Shown: positions 41,300 to 50,326, counted from the first letter of the stretch. The stretch: DNA of 64,000 bases from Geodermatophilus telluris (GCF_900102745.1 NZ_FMZF01000001.1:992001-1056000); one strand, 5' to 3'. Made by a program: numbers and translations. The notes: generated by a model not told the origin, from the letters alone.

Positions 41300-42103
41300 G
41301 TGCGCCTCGCGACGTGGAACGTCAACTCCATCCGCACCCGCGCCGACCGGGTGGCCGCCTGGCTGCAGCGCCGCGACGTCGACGTCCTGGCGCTGCAGGA
41401 GACCAAGTGCCGCGACGACCAGTTCCCGGAGCAGCGCTTCCGCGAGCTGGGCTACGAGGTGGCGCACGTGGGCCACTCGCAGTGGAACGGCGTCGCCGTG
41501 CTGTCCCGGGTCGGCCTGACCGACGTCGAGGTGGGCTTCCCCGGCATGCCGACCTGGGCGGCGAAGGAGGGCGCCGACCCCACTGTGGAGGCCCGGGCGC
41601 TGGGCGCCACCTGCGGCGGGGTGCGGGTGTGGAGCCTGTACGTGCCCAACGGCCGGGCGCTGGGCGACCCGCACTACGACTACAAGCTCGAGTGGCTGGC
41701 CGCGCTGCGCACCGCGGCCGGCGGCTGGCTGGCCGCCGACCCCACCGCGCAGGTGGCCCTGGTCGGTGACTGGAACATCGCCCCGCAGGACGACGACGTG
41801 TGGGACGTGCGGGTGTTCGCGACCTCCACGCACGTCTCCGAGCCCGAGCGGGCGGCGTTCCGGGCCGTGGTCGAGACCGGGTACACCGACGTCGTCCGGC
41901 CGCTGGCACCCGGCCCGGGCGTCTACACGTACTGGGACTACACCCAGCTGCGCTTCCCGCGCCGCGAGGGCATGCGGATCGACTTCCAGCTCTGCTCCCC
42001 CGCGCTGGCCGGCCGGGTGACGAACGCCCTGATAGACCGCGAGGAGCGCAAGGGCAAGGGCGCCAGCGACCACGCCCCCGTGGTGGTCGAGCTGTCCGAC
42101 TAG
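41300..42103 (+). CDS. xth: Exodeoxyribonuclease III
   Basis: AP endonuclease and 3'-5' exonuclease of base excision repair, 267 residues. All hallmark motifs are present: WNVNSIRTR near the start, the metal ligand Glu34 in ALQETKCRDDQFP, SLYVPNGRALGDPHYDYKLEW, GDWNIAPQDDDVWD and the catalytic SDHAPVVVEL at the C-terminus. GTG at 41300 is preferred; an in-frame GTG at 41294 is possible. It stands alone and is divergent from the LCP gene. Confidence 0.94.
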   Translation: MRLATWNVNSIRTRADRVAAWLQRRDVDVLALQETKCRDDQFPEQRFRELGYEVAHVGHSQWNGVAVLSRVGLTDVEVGFPGMPTWAAKEGADPTVEARALGATCGGVRVWSLYVPNGRALGDPHYDYKLEWLAALRTAAGGWLAADPTAQVALVGDWNIAPQDDDVWDVRVFATSTHVSEPERAAFRAVVETGYTDVVRPLAPGPGVYTYWDYTQLRFPRREGMRIDFQLCSPALAGRVTNALIDREERKGKGASDHAPVVVELSD

Positions 42104-42203
42104 CGGTGCGCCGGGGCGTCGTGTCCCCCGTGCGCGGCGCGGGTAGCAGCAGCGGCACGGCCTCCGGGTGCCCGGGCTCCCGGGCGGCCCAGACCCGGCG
42201 GTC

Positions 42204-42941
42204 CTACCTCGTGGCCGCCGGGTCGCCCCCGTGCCCCGTCCGGGGCGGCCGGGGGACCTCGCCGGTCTCCACCAGCCGACGGGCGATCTCCCGCAGCTTG
42301 ACGTTGCTCTGCTGGGACAGCCGGCTGAGCACGCCGAAGGCCTGGTCGGCGGTGATCCTCAGCCGCTCCATGAGGATGCCCTGCGCCTGCCCGATGAGGG
42401 TCCGGGTGGCCATCACCGAGCGCAGGTGCTCCTCGGTGCGCGCGCTGGTGACCGCGACCGCGGCCTGGGCGGCGAAGGCCAGCGCCTCGCCGCGGGTCTG
42501 CGCGTCGAAGGCACCCCGGCGGGGGGAGTACAGGTTCAGCCCGCCCAGGCTCTCCTGGTCGGCGTCGGTGAACAGCTGCAGCGACAGGCTGCTGCGGATG
42601 CCGGTCTGCTCGGCGACGGCCCGCGACCACCGGGGATAGCGCTCGTCGGCGGTCATGTCGTCGATCTGGAAGGTCTCCTGCTCCCAGATGGCGTCCAGGC
42701 ACGGCCCCTCGGTGAGCTCGTACTGCAGCTCGTCGGCCCGGGCCGCCCGGTCGTCGCTGGTCGCCGGGGTGTCCACCTCGCGGCGCTGCCGGACGAGGGA
42801 CACGCTGGCCCACACCTGCGGGCCCAGGGTGGCCGCGGCGGCGTCGACCACCCGTTGCAGGGTGTGCTGCTCGTCGGGCTCGTTGAGCAGCTCGCGCGCG
42901 ACGGCGGCCAGGCGCTCGTCGAAGTCACGTTCTCCGGGCAC
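42204..42941 (-). CDS. GAF-ANTAR RNA-binding antiterminator
   Basis: A 245-residue regulator. The GAF domain occupies residues 15-165 (TLQRVVDAAAATLGPQVWASVSLV, then GIRSSLSLQLFTDADQESLGGLNLYS). An ANTAR domain follows near 175-235 (TLIGQAQGILMERLRITADQAFGVLSRLSQQSNVKLREIARRLVE). ANTAR proteins bind two-hexaloop RNA and prevent termination. No obvious hexaloop target was found next to it. GTG at 42941 follows GAGGAG. It is divergent from the AraC-type gene, across a 210-base gap. Confidence 0.9.
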   Translation of the reverse strand: MPGERDFDERLAAVARELLNEPDEQHTLQRVVDAAAATLGPQVWASVSLVRQRREVDTPATSDDRAARADELQYELTEGPCLDAIWEQETFQIDDMTADERYPRWSRAVAEQTGIRSSLSLQLFTDADQESLGGLNLYSPRRGAFDAQTRGEALAFAAQAAVAVTSARTEEHLRSVMATRTLIGQAQGILMERLRITADQAFGVLSRLSQQSNVKLREIARRLVETGEVPRPPRTGHGGDPAATR

Positions 42942-43151
42942 GCCGGATCTCCTCGTGTCGGCCACCGTCCCGGCTGTTCGAGGCTGGCGACCTGCGGGGC
43001 CTCCCCCGCACCACCGTGGATCGTGCACGCCGCCTGCCGGGACCGGCAGGACGAGGACGTGCTCCGCGGGCTGCTCCCGACGGGTCCGGCTGCGTAGCCT
43101 GTCGCCCAGGACCGGCAGTCGGCCCGTCGGCTCCGCACCCCAGGAGGCCGC

Positions 43152-44138
43152 ATGTCCGTCCCGCAGGCGCGGCCCGGTCTCGTCCAGCGGTCCTCGTTCT
43201 CCTCCAGCGACGAGGCGGCGGTCACCGAGTTCATCCGCCGGATGTACGCCGACAACACGTCACGCTTCGCGCCGATCAGGAACGGCGCACGGTTCTCGGC
43301 ACTCACCCACGACACGCCCGTGATCGGCGCGGACCGCGTGCGCACGTCCATCGACTACACCGGCACCTCTGGCGAGGGCTTCTCCGACTACGTCTTCTTC
43401 GTCGTGCACGCCGGCAGCGTGCAGGTGGGCAGTCGCGTCTCCGAGACGGTCGCGTCCGCCGGGGACGTCGCCTTCTACCCGATCGGCGTGTCGGTCGACT
43501 TCGCCATGCACGGTTTCGACGTGACCACCGTGCGACTGCCGGCCGAGCGGATCGCGCGGGTCGCCGAGGACGCCACGGGTCTGCCGGGCACGGGGCTGCG
43601 GTTCTCCGGCACCACGCCCGTCTCGCCGTCGATGCACCGCTACTGGCGGTCGCTGCTCGGCCTGGTCAGCGGAGCCCTGATGGACCCCGTGTCCCCGCTC
43701 GACTCACCCCTGCTCGCCGAGGAGATGGCGCGCGCCGTCGCCACCGCTGCGCTGCACGTCTTCCCGAACACGACGCTGAGCCGTCAGCACGTGCCCGGCC
43801 CCGGCGTCGTCGCACCGGCAGCGGTCCGCCGGGCCGTCGCCCACATCGAGGCCCACGCCCACCTGCCCCTGCGCCTCGACGAGATCGCGGCGGCAGCGGG
43901 GACCAGCGCCCGCGCCCTGCAGTACGGGTTCCGGCGGCACCTCGACACGACACCCCTCGGGTACCTGCGTCGCGTGCGGCTCGAGGGCGCGCGCCGGGAA
44001 CTGCGCGACGCCGACCCGGCGCGCGGGGACACCGTCGCCGCCGTCGCCCGGCGCTGGGGGTTCGCCAAACCCGACCGTTTCGCCGCCGCCTACCGCTCGG
44101 CCTACGGGGTCCCGCCGAGCCACACGCTGCGCACGTGA
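43152..44138 (+). CDS. AraC family transcriptional regulator
   Basis: A 328-residue regulator. The N-terminal 200 residues are a cupin-like AraC-binding domain (VFFVVHAGSVQVGSRVSETVASAGDVAFYPIG). The C-terminal 100 residues hold the double helix-turn-helix (AVAHIEAHAHLPLRLDEIAAAAGTSARALQYGFRRHLDTTPLGYLRRVRLEGARREL, then VAAVARRWGFAKPDRFAAAYRSAYG). The layout matches the XylS/AraC group with a Feo/CbdR-like sensor. ATG at 43152 follows AGGAGG; a -10-like TAGCCT lies at 43095-43100. No catabolic gene is adjacent, so the target is unknown. Confidence 0.9.
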   Translation: MSVPQARPGLVQRSSFSSSDEAAVTEFIRRMYADNTSRFAPIRNGARFSALTHDTPVIGADRVRTSIDYTGTSGEGFSDYVFFVVHAGSVQVGSRVSETVASAGDVAFYPIGVSVDFAMHGFDVTTVRLPAERIARVAEDATGLPGTGLRFSGTTPVSPSMHRYWRSLLGLVSGALMDPVSPLDSPLLAEEMARAVATAALHVFPNTTLSRQHVPGPGVVAPAAVRRAVAHIEAHAHLPLRLDEIAAAAGTSARALQYGFRRHLDTTPLGYLRRVRLEGARRELRDADPARGDTVAAVARRWGFAKPDRFAAAYRSAYGVPPSHTLRT

Positions 44139-44222
44139 GCGGGCCGGCCACCTCATCGGACGGGTAGCGGCGCCTCCCATCGCGACCTCCGGCCGGCCCG
44201 GCCGCACCGTGCCCCCGAACAG

Positions 44223-44609
44223 CTACGCGGTGCCAGGACCGGCGACGGCAGCACCGTCACCGCCGTCGCGGCCCGCGGGGGTCGCACCCCTCGCCGCTGC
44301 ACCGGCCGCCGCTGCACCGGGCGTCACCGCGCCGCTCACGGCGCGCTGCCCGGCCAGACACTGCGCGCTGGACGCGAGGTCGGCGGCCAGCCACGTCCGA
44401 CGGACCTCCAACTGCCGGCGGAGGGCCTGCGCCCGTGCCCGGAAGACCTCCAGCTCGTCGGCCAGCTCGCGCGCGGCTCGCCGGGCCTGGTCCGCGTGCG
44501 CACGGTCCAGGTGGGCACGGTCCACCGCGGTCCCGGGACGACGTCCCGGGACCGGTCCCACCGCGCGGACCGTGTCGGCCACTGCGTCCTCCGCGTTCCA
44601 GTCCCCCAC
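44223..44609 (-). CDS. Hypothetical protein with coiled-coil segment
   Basis: A tentative 128-residue reading frame with normal third-position bias. The middle (residues about 30-80) is a charged helix likely to form a coiled coil (ARRAARELADELEVFRARAQ). The C-terminus is Ala/Gly-rich. GTG at 44609 is chosen because the frame upstream (to 44708) is an Arg-rich, non-protein-like stretch; no strong ribosome site is seen. No family is recognised. The 229 bases from 44610 to 44838 hold nothing else I can support. Confidence 0.45.
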   Translation of the reverse strand: MGDWNAEDAVADTVRAVGPVPGRRPGTAVDRAHLDRAHADQARRAARELADELEVFRARAQALRRQLEVRRTWLAADLASSAQCLAGQRAVSGAVTPGAAAAGAAARGATPAGRDGGDGAAVAGPGTA

Positions 44610-44838
44610 GTCTCGGCGCCCCGGACGACGGCGCCGGGTGCGGACACGGTCCGCCCGGGCTCGGCGCGACCCGCTCGTCGCAGTGACCACCGCCCTCGGC
44701 GCCACCACTCAGTGAAGACGCCGACCCGGCCCCCGCGCTCGTCGCCGGCCTGCGCTGCTGCGTGTCGTGGGGGTGTCGGTGCGCCTCCCGGGGGTGAGCG
44801 GACGGGGGAGCTCTCCGGCAGGGGACCGGGGCGGGGTC

Positions 44839-46011
44839 CTAGCGGAGCTCCCGCGGGTCCGGCCGGGCCCCGGCGACCGGCCGCGACGCCAGCAGCACGG
44901 CTCCGCCGGCCGCCAGCCCGGCGGCGGTCAGGAACGCCGCCGGGATCCCGCCCGCCGACGCGACGAGACCCAGGAGGAGCGGACCGCCGCCGAGCCCCAG
45001 GTCGATGAACACGCTGGCCGTCCCCGCGGCGCTGCCCCGCTGGGAGGGCGGCACCCGGCTGAACACGGCCGCGAACACCGCCGGGGTCAGGAAGGCGGTG
45101 CCCACCGCCAGCGAGGCCGTCCCCGCGAGGAGGCCCTCCGCCGACGGCACCGCGGCGACGAGGGTCAGGCCGGCGGCCGAGGCGCCGAGGGCCGCGGCGG
45201 CCAGGCGCAGCGGTGGCACGCGGTCGGGCAGGGTGGCGAACACCGTGCGGCAGACGACCACGACGAGCCCGAACAGCCCCAGCACCGTGCTCCACGCGTC
45301 CAGGCCGATCCGGGCGGCGTGCAGGGGGGCGAACGCCGTGAAGCCGCCGACAACGGCCACCCCGGCGAGCAGGCCGATCCCGGGGAGCAGCACGGCGGGG
45401 TGGAGCAGCGGCGGTGCGGCGGACGGCCCGGACACCGGCTCCAGGGTCTCCGGCACCCGGGCGGCGAGCAGCGCGGCGACGGCCAGCAGCACCGCGCCGC
45501 CCGCCCAGACGGCCGCGAAGCCACCCGAGCCGAGCAGCGCCTGACCGACGACAGGCCCGACGGCGATCCCGACGTAGAGGGCCAGCGAGTTGTAGCTGAG
45601 CGCCTCACCGGCCCGGCCGGCCGGCGCCAGGTCGGCCAGGGCCGCGAAGCCGGCGACGACGTACAGCGCCTCCGCCGCCCCCAGCAGCAGGCGCAGCACC
45701 ACCAGCCAGGCCAGGTCGGTCACCAGCAGGTGACCGAGCACCAGCACGGCGAGCAGCGAGGCGCCGCCGACCAGCAGCGGTCGGCGGCCGTGGCGGTCGG
45801 CCCACCGGCCGGCCAGCGGACGCAGGACCAGGGTCGTCACGCCGGACGCGCCGACGGCGACGCCGACCGCGGCCGGCCCCCCGTCCAGCGGCCCCGTCAC
45901 GAAGAAGGGGGTCACCCCGAGCAGCGCGCCCGTGGCGGTGCAGTAGGCCAGGTCGGACACGGTCAGCGCGACGAACGCCGGCGTGAACAGCGTGTCCGGC
46001 CGGCGCCGCAT
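44839..46011 (-). CDS. Major facilitator superfamily transporter
   Basis: A 390-residue transporter with about 12 membrane segments. MFS motif A reads GRWADRHGRRPLLVGG between helices 2 and 3. The opening TLFTPAFVALTVSDLAYCTATGALLGVTPFFV and the GEALSYNSLALYVGIAVGPVVG segment resemble drug/metabolite efflux proteins. ATG at 46011. It lies 46 bases downstream of the proW-like gene on the same strand and may be the last gene of that transcription unit, but a direct link is not evident. Confidence 0.88.
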   Translation of the reverse strand: MRRRPDTLFTPAFVALTVSDLAYCTATGALLGVTPFFVTGPLDGGPAAVGVAVGASGVTTLVLRPLAGRWADRHGRRPLLVGGASLLAVLVLGHLLVTDLAWLVVLRLLLGAAEALYVVAGFAALADLAPAGRAGEALSYNSLALYVGIAVGPVVGQALLGSGGFAAVWAGGAVLLAVAALLAARVPETLEPVSGPSAAPPLLHPAVLLPGIGLLAGVAVVGGFTAFAPLHAARIGLDAWSTVLGLFGLVVVVCRTVFATLPDRVPPLRLAAAALGASAAGLTLVAAVPSAEGLLAGTASLAVGTAFLTPAVFAAVFSRVPPSQRGSAAGTASVFIDLGLGGGPLLLGLVASAGGIPAAFLTAAGLAAGGAVLLASRPVAGARPDPRELR

Positions 46012-46057
46012 GGCGCGGCACGCTACTCCCGGGACCCGTTCCCGGACCGGGCCGCGC

Positions 46058-46984
46058 TCAGCCGGGCTGCTGCGCGCCGACCGCCGACGGGCGGACCGCG
46101 GTGTCCGCGGCCGGTGCGCTGCGCTGCCGGCCGGCCCGCGCCTGACGGAACCGGGACAGCACCGACCGCTGCCCGAAGGCGCCGGTCAGGCGGTCGAGGA
46201 AGACCGCGAGCAGGACGACGGCCAGCCCGCCCTCGAAGCCGCTGGCGACGTCGAGCTGGGTGACGGCGCGGACGACGACCGCGCCGAGCCCCGCGGCGCC
46301 GAGCAGGCCGGCCGTGACCACCATCGACAGCGCCAGCATGATCACCTGGTTGACGCCGGCCATGATCGCCGGCAGCGCCAGCGGCAGCTGCACCTCGCGC
46401 AGCACCTGACCGGGCCGGGCGCCGAAGGCCTGCGCGGCCTCGACCACCTCGCGGTCCACCTGGCGGATGCCCAGCTCGGTGAGCCGGACCCCGGGCGGGA
46501 TGGCGAACAGGATCGTCGCCACGACGCCGGGCACGACGCCCACGCCGAAGAAGAAGACGGCGGGGATCAGGTAGACGAACACCGGCGTGGTCTGCATCGA
46601 GTCCAGCACCGGCCGGACCGCGACGCTGACCGCCCGGTGCCGCGCCGCCAGGATGCCGAGCGGGACGGCGATCGCCGCGGCGATCACCGCGGCCACGAGC
46701 ACCAGCGCCAGCGTCTGCATCGTCTCGACCCAGAGCTCGAGCGACACCACCAGCAGGAACGCCAGCAGCGCGTAGAGCGCCAGCCACGGGCCGCGCAGCA
46801 GCAGCGCCAGCACGGTGAAGACCACGATCCAGACCACCGGCGGCGGGGAGACCAGCGCGTCGGTCAGCCCGTCGACGAGGACCTGCATGACCGCGGAGAT
46901 CGCGTCGAACAGCCAGGGCACCGCGGCGAGCAGCCAGTCGATGAGGTCGGCGACCCACTGGCCGAGCGGGAGGTGCGGGATCAC
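46058..46984 (-). CDS. proW: Glycine betaine/proline-type ABC permease
   Basis: A 308-residue membrane permease with about seven helices. The coupling loop EAAQAFGARPGQVLREVQLPLALPAIMAGVNQVIMLALSM is the ProW/OpuAB signature. GTG at 46984 overlaps the ATPase stop by 4 bases, showing translational coupling. With the ATPase and lipoprotein it forms an osmoprotectant importer; choline or carnitine are alternative substrates. Confidence 0.9.
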   Translation of the reverse strand: MIPHLPLGQWVADLIDWLLAAVPWLFDAISAVMQVLVDGLTDALVSPPPVVWIVVFTVLALLLRGPWLALYALLAFLLVVSLELWVETMQTLALVLVAAVIAAAIAVPLGILAARHRAVSVAVRPVLDSMQTTPVFVYLIPAVFFFGVGVVPGVVATILFAIPPGVRLTELGIRQVDREVVEAAQAFGARPGQVLREVQLPLALPAIMAGVNQVIMLALSMVVTAGLLGAAGLGAVVVRAVTQLDVASGFEGGLAVVLLAVFLDRLTGAFGQRSVLSRFRQARAGRQRSAPAADTAVRPSAVGAQQPG

Positions 46985-48189
46985 GGGCGCCTCCCCCGGA
47001 CCGGGACGGCCGACAGCGCGTCGAGCACCGCCGCCCGCGGGACGACGCCGAGCAGCCGCCCGTCGCCGTCGAGGACGCCGAGCGGCACCGGGTGCCGGCC
47101 GACGAGGTGCACGAACTCCACGACCGGCCGGTCGGCCCCGGTCGTGGCGAAGTCGGCGACCAGCTCGTACGGGCCGATCGCCGTCCGGCCCTCCTGCACC
47201 GCCCGGGCGAGCAGGTCGTCGCGGGCCACGCCGGCGACGCGCCGCTCGCCGTCGAGCACGTAGACGCCGTTGGCCTCCGCCCCGCCCAGCGCCCGGAGCA
47301 CGTCCCCGGGCCGGTCACCGACCCGGGCGGTCAGCCGGGGCTCGCGCAGCAGGTCACCGGCGGTGAGCACCCGGGTCCGGTCGACGTCGGAGGTGAAGTC
47401 GGCGACGTAGTCGTCGGCGGGCGCGGAGATGATCTCCGGGCCGGTGCCCAGCTGCACGGTGCGGCCGTCCTTGAGCATGAGGATCCGGTCGCCCAGCCGC
47501 ATGGCCTCGTTGAGGTCGTGGGTGATGAACACGATCGTCTTGGCCAGGTCCGACTGCAGCCGCTCCAGCAGGTCCTGCATGTCGCGGCGGATGAGCGGGT
47601 CGAGCGCGGAGAACGGCTCGTCCATCAGCAGCACCTCGGAGTCCGCGGCCAGCGCGCGGGCCAGGCCCACGCGCTGGCGCATGCCCCCGGAGAGCTCGTC
47701 GGGCCGGGCGCCGGCCCGGTCGATGAGCCCCACCGTCTCCAGTGCCCAGTCCGCCCGCTGCCGCTGCTCGGCGGCGGGGGCGCCGCGGACCTTGAGCGCG
47801 TACGCGGCGTTCTCGCGCACCGTGCGGTGCGGGAGCAGCGCGAAGTGCTGGAAGACCATGCTGATCTTCTGGTTGCGCACCGTCCGCAGCGCGGCGTCGT
47901 CGAGCGCCCGCAGGTCGCGGCCGTCGACCTCGACGGTGCCGGCGCTCGGCTCGATGAGCCGGTTGAGCAGCCGGACCAGCGTGGACTTGCCCGATCCCGA
48001 CAGGCCCATGACGACGAACAGCTCCCCGCGCTCGACGGCGAAGTCGACGTCGTGGACCGCGAGCGTGGCCCCGGTCCGGCGCAGGATCTCGTCGCGCCCG
48101 TGGCCGTCGGCGGCCAGCCGCAGCGCCTCCTGCTCCCGCGCGCCGAAGACCTTCGTCAGGCCCGTGACGCGCAGCACCGGCGGCGCCAC
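46981..48189 (-). CDS. proV: Glycine betaine/proline-type ABC ATPase with CBS domains
   Basis: A 402-residue ATPase of the ProV/OpuAA group. Walker A GLSGSGKST is at residues 62-70, Q-loop VFQHFALLPHRTVRENAAY, signature LSGGMRQRVGLARALA, Walker B VLLMDEPFSALDP and switch FITHD. The family insertion before Walker A (ALRLAADGHGRDEILRRTGATLAVHDV) is present. A C-terminal CBS pair (about 285-402) would sense ionic strength, the osmotic trigger in OpuA. GTG at 48189 begins 2 bases after the binding-protein stop. Confidence 0.92.
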   Translation of the reverse strand: MAPPVLRVTGLTKVFGAREQEALRLAADGHGRDEILRRTGATLAVHDVDFAVERGELFVVMGLSGSGKSTLVRLLNRLIEPSAGTVEVDGRDLRALDDAALRTVRNQKISMVFQHFALLPHRTVRENAAYALKVRGAPAAEQRQRADWALETVGLIDRAGARPDELSGGMRQRVGLARALAADSEVLLMDEPFSALDPLIRRDMQDLLERLQSDLAKTIVFITHDLNEAMRLGDRILMLKDGRTVQLGTGPEIISAPADDYVADFTSDVDRTRVLTAGDLLREPRLTARVGDRPGDVLRALGGAEANGVYVLDGERRVAGVARDDLLARAVQEGRTAIGPYELVADFATTGADRPVVEFVHLVGRHPVPLGVLDGDGRLLGVVPRAAVLDALSAVPVRGRRP

Positions 48190-48191
48190 CG

Positions 48192-49157
48192 TCAGCCGAT
48201 CCACTCGTCGATCTGGTCGCCGTGGGCGTCGACCCACTCGCGCGCCACGGTGGCGACGTCCTCGCCGTCGACGTCGACCGCCTTCTGCATCTCCTCCATC
48301 TCCTCGACGGAGATGCGGAAGTCCGTCAGCAGGTCGACGAAGCCCGGGGCCTGCTCGGCGAGCTCGTCGCTGGCGGCGATGTTGGCGCTGTAGGAGGGCA
48401 TCGCGCAGGCGCCGTCCCCCTCGGTCAGGCAGCCGTCGGTGTAGGGCGTGGGCTCCTCGAGCTGGACCATGTCGTACTGCGCGAACACCGCGTGCGGGTG
48501 GTAGAGGTACAGCACGATCGGCTCCTCGCGGCTGTAGCTGTTCTCCAGCTGCGCCAGCTCGGCCGCCTCGCTGGACACCACGTGCTCGAGGCCGATGCCG
48601 TACCCCTGCAGCCGCTTGGCGTTCTGCTCGGTGGTGATGTAGCCGGGGTCGGCGTCGTAGAACTTGTTCCCCAGCTCGTCGGCGTAGTCGTTGAGCTGGG
48701 TGACGCTGGTCAGCCCCTCCAGCGGCCCGCCGGGCTCGACGGCGTAGGCCGGCACGAACCAGCCCTGCGCGGCGTCGCCGTACGTCTCCGACACGATCTG
48801 CACCCGGTCGCTCGCCGAGTCCGCCAGCTCCTGCTGGTTGGGCAGGGCGACCTCGGTGAGCAGGTCGACGTCCCCGCGCTGCGCCCCGGCCCAGGCCGCG
48901 GCCGGGTCCAGCTGCGTGGTGGCCAGGGAGGACACGCCCAGGTCGGGGTGGTCGGCGGCGATCTCGCCGAGGATGCCGTTGGTCAGCCCCGCCGCGGTCC
49001 AGCTGAACTGCGCCGCCTGCACGGTGATGCCGTCACCGCTGCCGCCGCTGCCGCCGCCCGACCCGGCCTCCTCGCTGGTGCACCCGGCGACGGTGGCGGT
49101 GAGCAGGGCGGTCAGGGCCACCGCGGACGCGCGGGGCCGGAGGGGGGTGCGCTGCAT
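48192..49157 (-). CDS. proX: Glycine betaine-binding lipoprotein
   Basis: A 321-residue substrate-binding protein with signal peptide and lipobox TVAGC (Cys26), followed by a Gly/Ser linker. The mature domain is of the OpuAC type: ITVQAAQFSWTAAGLTNGILGEIAAD, then DVDLLTEVALPNQQELAD and PIVLYLYHPHAVFAQYDMVQLEEP, rich in the Trp/Tyr residues that cage quaternary amines. First gene of the proX-proV-proW unit. ATG at 49157. Ligand identity (betaine, proline betaine, choline) is not resolved. Confidence 0.88.
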   Translation of the reverse strand: MQRTPLRPRASAVALTALLTATVAGCTSEEAGSGGGSGGSGDGITVQAAQFSWTAAGLTNGILGEIAADHPDLGVSSLATTQLDPAAAWAGAQRGDVDLLTEVALPNQQELADSASDRVQIVSETYGDAAQGWFVPAYAVEPGGPLEGLTSVTQLNDYADELGNKFYDADPGYITTEQNAKRLQGYGIGLEHVVSSEAAELAQLENSYSREEPIVLYLYHPHAVFAQYDMVQLEEPTPYTDGCLTEGDGACAMPSYSANIAASDELAEQAPGFVDLLTDFRISVEEMEEMQKAVDVDGEDVATVAREWVDAHGDQIDEWIG

Positions 49158-49218
49158 GGGGCTCTTCTTCCGTGGGGGCGCCGGACCCGGACGGGTGCGA
49201 CGGGGGTGGAGCGTGCCA

Positions 49219-49252
49219 CGAGGCGCAGACCCCGGGTGGGGCCTGCGCCTCG
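49219..49252 (-). terminator. Hairpin between TauD gene and proX
   Basis: Ten-bp outer stem CGAGGCGCAG/CTGCGCCTCG (49219-49228 with 49243-49252), extended by inner CCCC/GGGG pairing. It lies downstream of the TauD-like gene and upstream of proX. Confidence 0.5.
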
Positions 49253-49272
49253 TCGCGCGCTGGGGAGGACTG

Positions 49273-49318
49273 CGGTCGGGCCGGCGGCCCGCGGGTCAGC
49301 GGGCCGCCGGCCCGACCG
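49273..49318 (-). terminator. Large hairpin with TauD stop codon in its loop
   Basis: A perfect 20-bp stem (49273-49292 with 49299-49318) and 6-base loop. The TGA of the TauD-like gene (49296-49298) lies in the loop, so half the stem is coding sequence for the protein C-terminus. Confidence 0.65.
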
Positions 49319-50189
49319 GTGCATCCCCGCGGAGGGTGATGCGGTGCATGACGCGGCGCTGGTCGCCATAGTCCCGGTTGGCGTAGTGCACCGTCGAGCG
49401 GTTGTCCCACATGACGACGTCACCGACCGACCAGCGGTGCCGCACGATGTGCTCCGGCTTGGTGATGTGCGCGTAGAACAGGTCCAGCAGGTACCGGCTC
49501 TCGGCGTCGGACACGCCCTCGATGTGGGAGACGAAGCCGGGGTTGACGAACAGGCCCTTGCGGCCGGTCTCCGGGTGCACGCGCACGACGGGGTGCGCCA
49601 CCGGGACCAGGGCGCGGAACTCCTCGCCCTCCCACTTCGTCCGCTCCTCGCGCTGGGCGAGGTAGTAGCCGAACTCCCGGGTGCCGTCGTGCACCGCGAC
49701 GAGCTGGTCGGCCAGGCGCTGCACGGGCTCGCTCAGCGAGCGGTAGGCCAGCTCCAGGTCGGCCCACTGGGTGTCCCCGCCGGTGGGCGGGAGGACGACG
49801 GCCCGCAGCACCGACCCGAGCGGGGGCCGGCGCACGAAGGTGACGTCGGTGTGCCAGACGTCGGCGAAGCCGCCGGTGGCGCTGTCGAGGGCGTAGATCT
49901 CCGGGTGCTGGTCGTCGACGCCGGGGACGACGGGGTGCGACTCGGTGACCTCGCCGAGGCGGCGGCCGAGCGCGATCTGGCTGTCCGGGTGCAGGTCGTG
50001 CTGCTCGGAGAAGAACAGCACCTTGTACTCGGCGAGGGCGGCGCGGACGGCGCGGACCTGGTCGTCGGTGGCGCGGCTGAGGTCGACGCCGTGGACGCGG
50101 GCACCGATGGTCGGCTCGAGGCGCTCGAGGTCGAGGGCCCCGGCGTCGTCGTCGGCGGGCGTGGTCGGGGCAGCGGCGAGCAGGGTCAT
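49296..50189 (-). CDS. TauD/TfdA family 2-oxoglutarate-dependent dioxygenase
   Basis: A 297-residue Fe(II)/2-oxoglutarate dioxygenase. The facial triad is visible: His113 and Asp115 in VWHTDVTF and distal His282 in VMHRITLRG, whose arginines bind 2-oxoglutarate. Other family segments are GARVHGVDLSR, FFSEQHDLHPDSQIALGRRLGE and VMWDNRSTVHYANRDYGDQRR. Members release sulfite from taurine or alkylsulfonates, or cleave herbicide ethers. A Cys-containing leader peptide upstream points to sulfur control, so sulfonate oxidation is the best guess. ATG at 50189 with a GGAG site. Confidence 0.9.
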   Translation of the reverse strand: MTLLAAAPTTPADDDAGALDLERLEPTIGARVHGVDLSRATDDQVRAVRAALAEYKVLFFSEQHDLHPDSQIALGRRLGEVTESHPVVPGVDDQHPEIYALDSATGGFADVWHTDVTFVRRPPLGSVLRAVVLPPTGGDTQWADLELAYRSLSEPVQRLADQLVAVHDGTREFGYYLAQREERTKWEGEEFRALVPVAHPVVRVHPETGRKGLFVNPGFVSHIEGVSDAESRYLLDLFYAHITKPEHIVRHRWSVGDVVMWDNRSTVHYANRDYGDQRRVMHRITLRGDAPVGPAAR

Positions 50190-50236
50190 GCGAGGTCTCC
50201 GGAGGTGGGTGCGGGCAGGCGGGACGGGGCGGGGGG

Positions 50237-50326
50237 TCAGGCCCGACAGAGCGCGCTCGCGCACCGCAGCAGGTCGACGTGCCGGCGCTCGACGAGCGCA
50301 AAGCACACAAACCCGACCAAGTGCAT
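50237..50326 (-). CDS. Short Cys-containing leader peptide (attenuator) of TauD gene
   Basis: A 29-residue reading frame starting ATG at 50326 and stopping 47 bases before the TauD-like start codon. Its C-terminal part, ERRHVDLLRCASALCRA, matches the RRHVDLLR...SALC pattern of short leader peptides found ahead of sulfur-assimilation genes in actinobacteria (recalled from the family; not searched here). Cysteine codons near the end would let ribosomes stall when cysteine is scarce, changing expression of the downstream gene. A -10-like TACGGT (50334-50339, minus strand) ends 7 bases before its ATG, so the transcript would start at or next to the leader ATG. Confidence 0.75.
   Translation of the reverse strand: MHLVGFVCFALVERRHVDLLRCASALCRA

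Noticed and set aside
42104-43151. Two-hexaloop ANTAR target RNA next to the GAF-ANTAR gene
   Set aside because: The flanking gaps show GC-rich inverted repeats but no pair of hexaloop stems that I could place with confidence.
44140-44200. CGGGCCGGCC/GGCCGGCCCG pair after the AraC gene
   Set aside because: Ten-bp arms separated by 41 bases occur easily by chance at this GC content, so it is not called as a terminator.
44209-44715. Plus-strand open frame opposite the coiled-coil hypothetical gene
   Set aside because: Its translation is Ser/Arg/Pro-rich without protein-like patterning; the minus frame has a plausible coiled coil instead.
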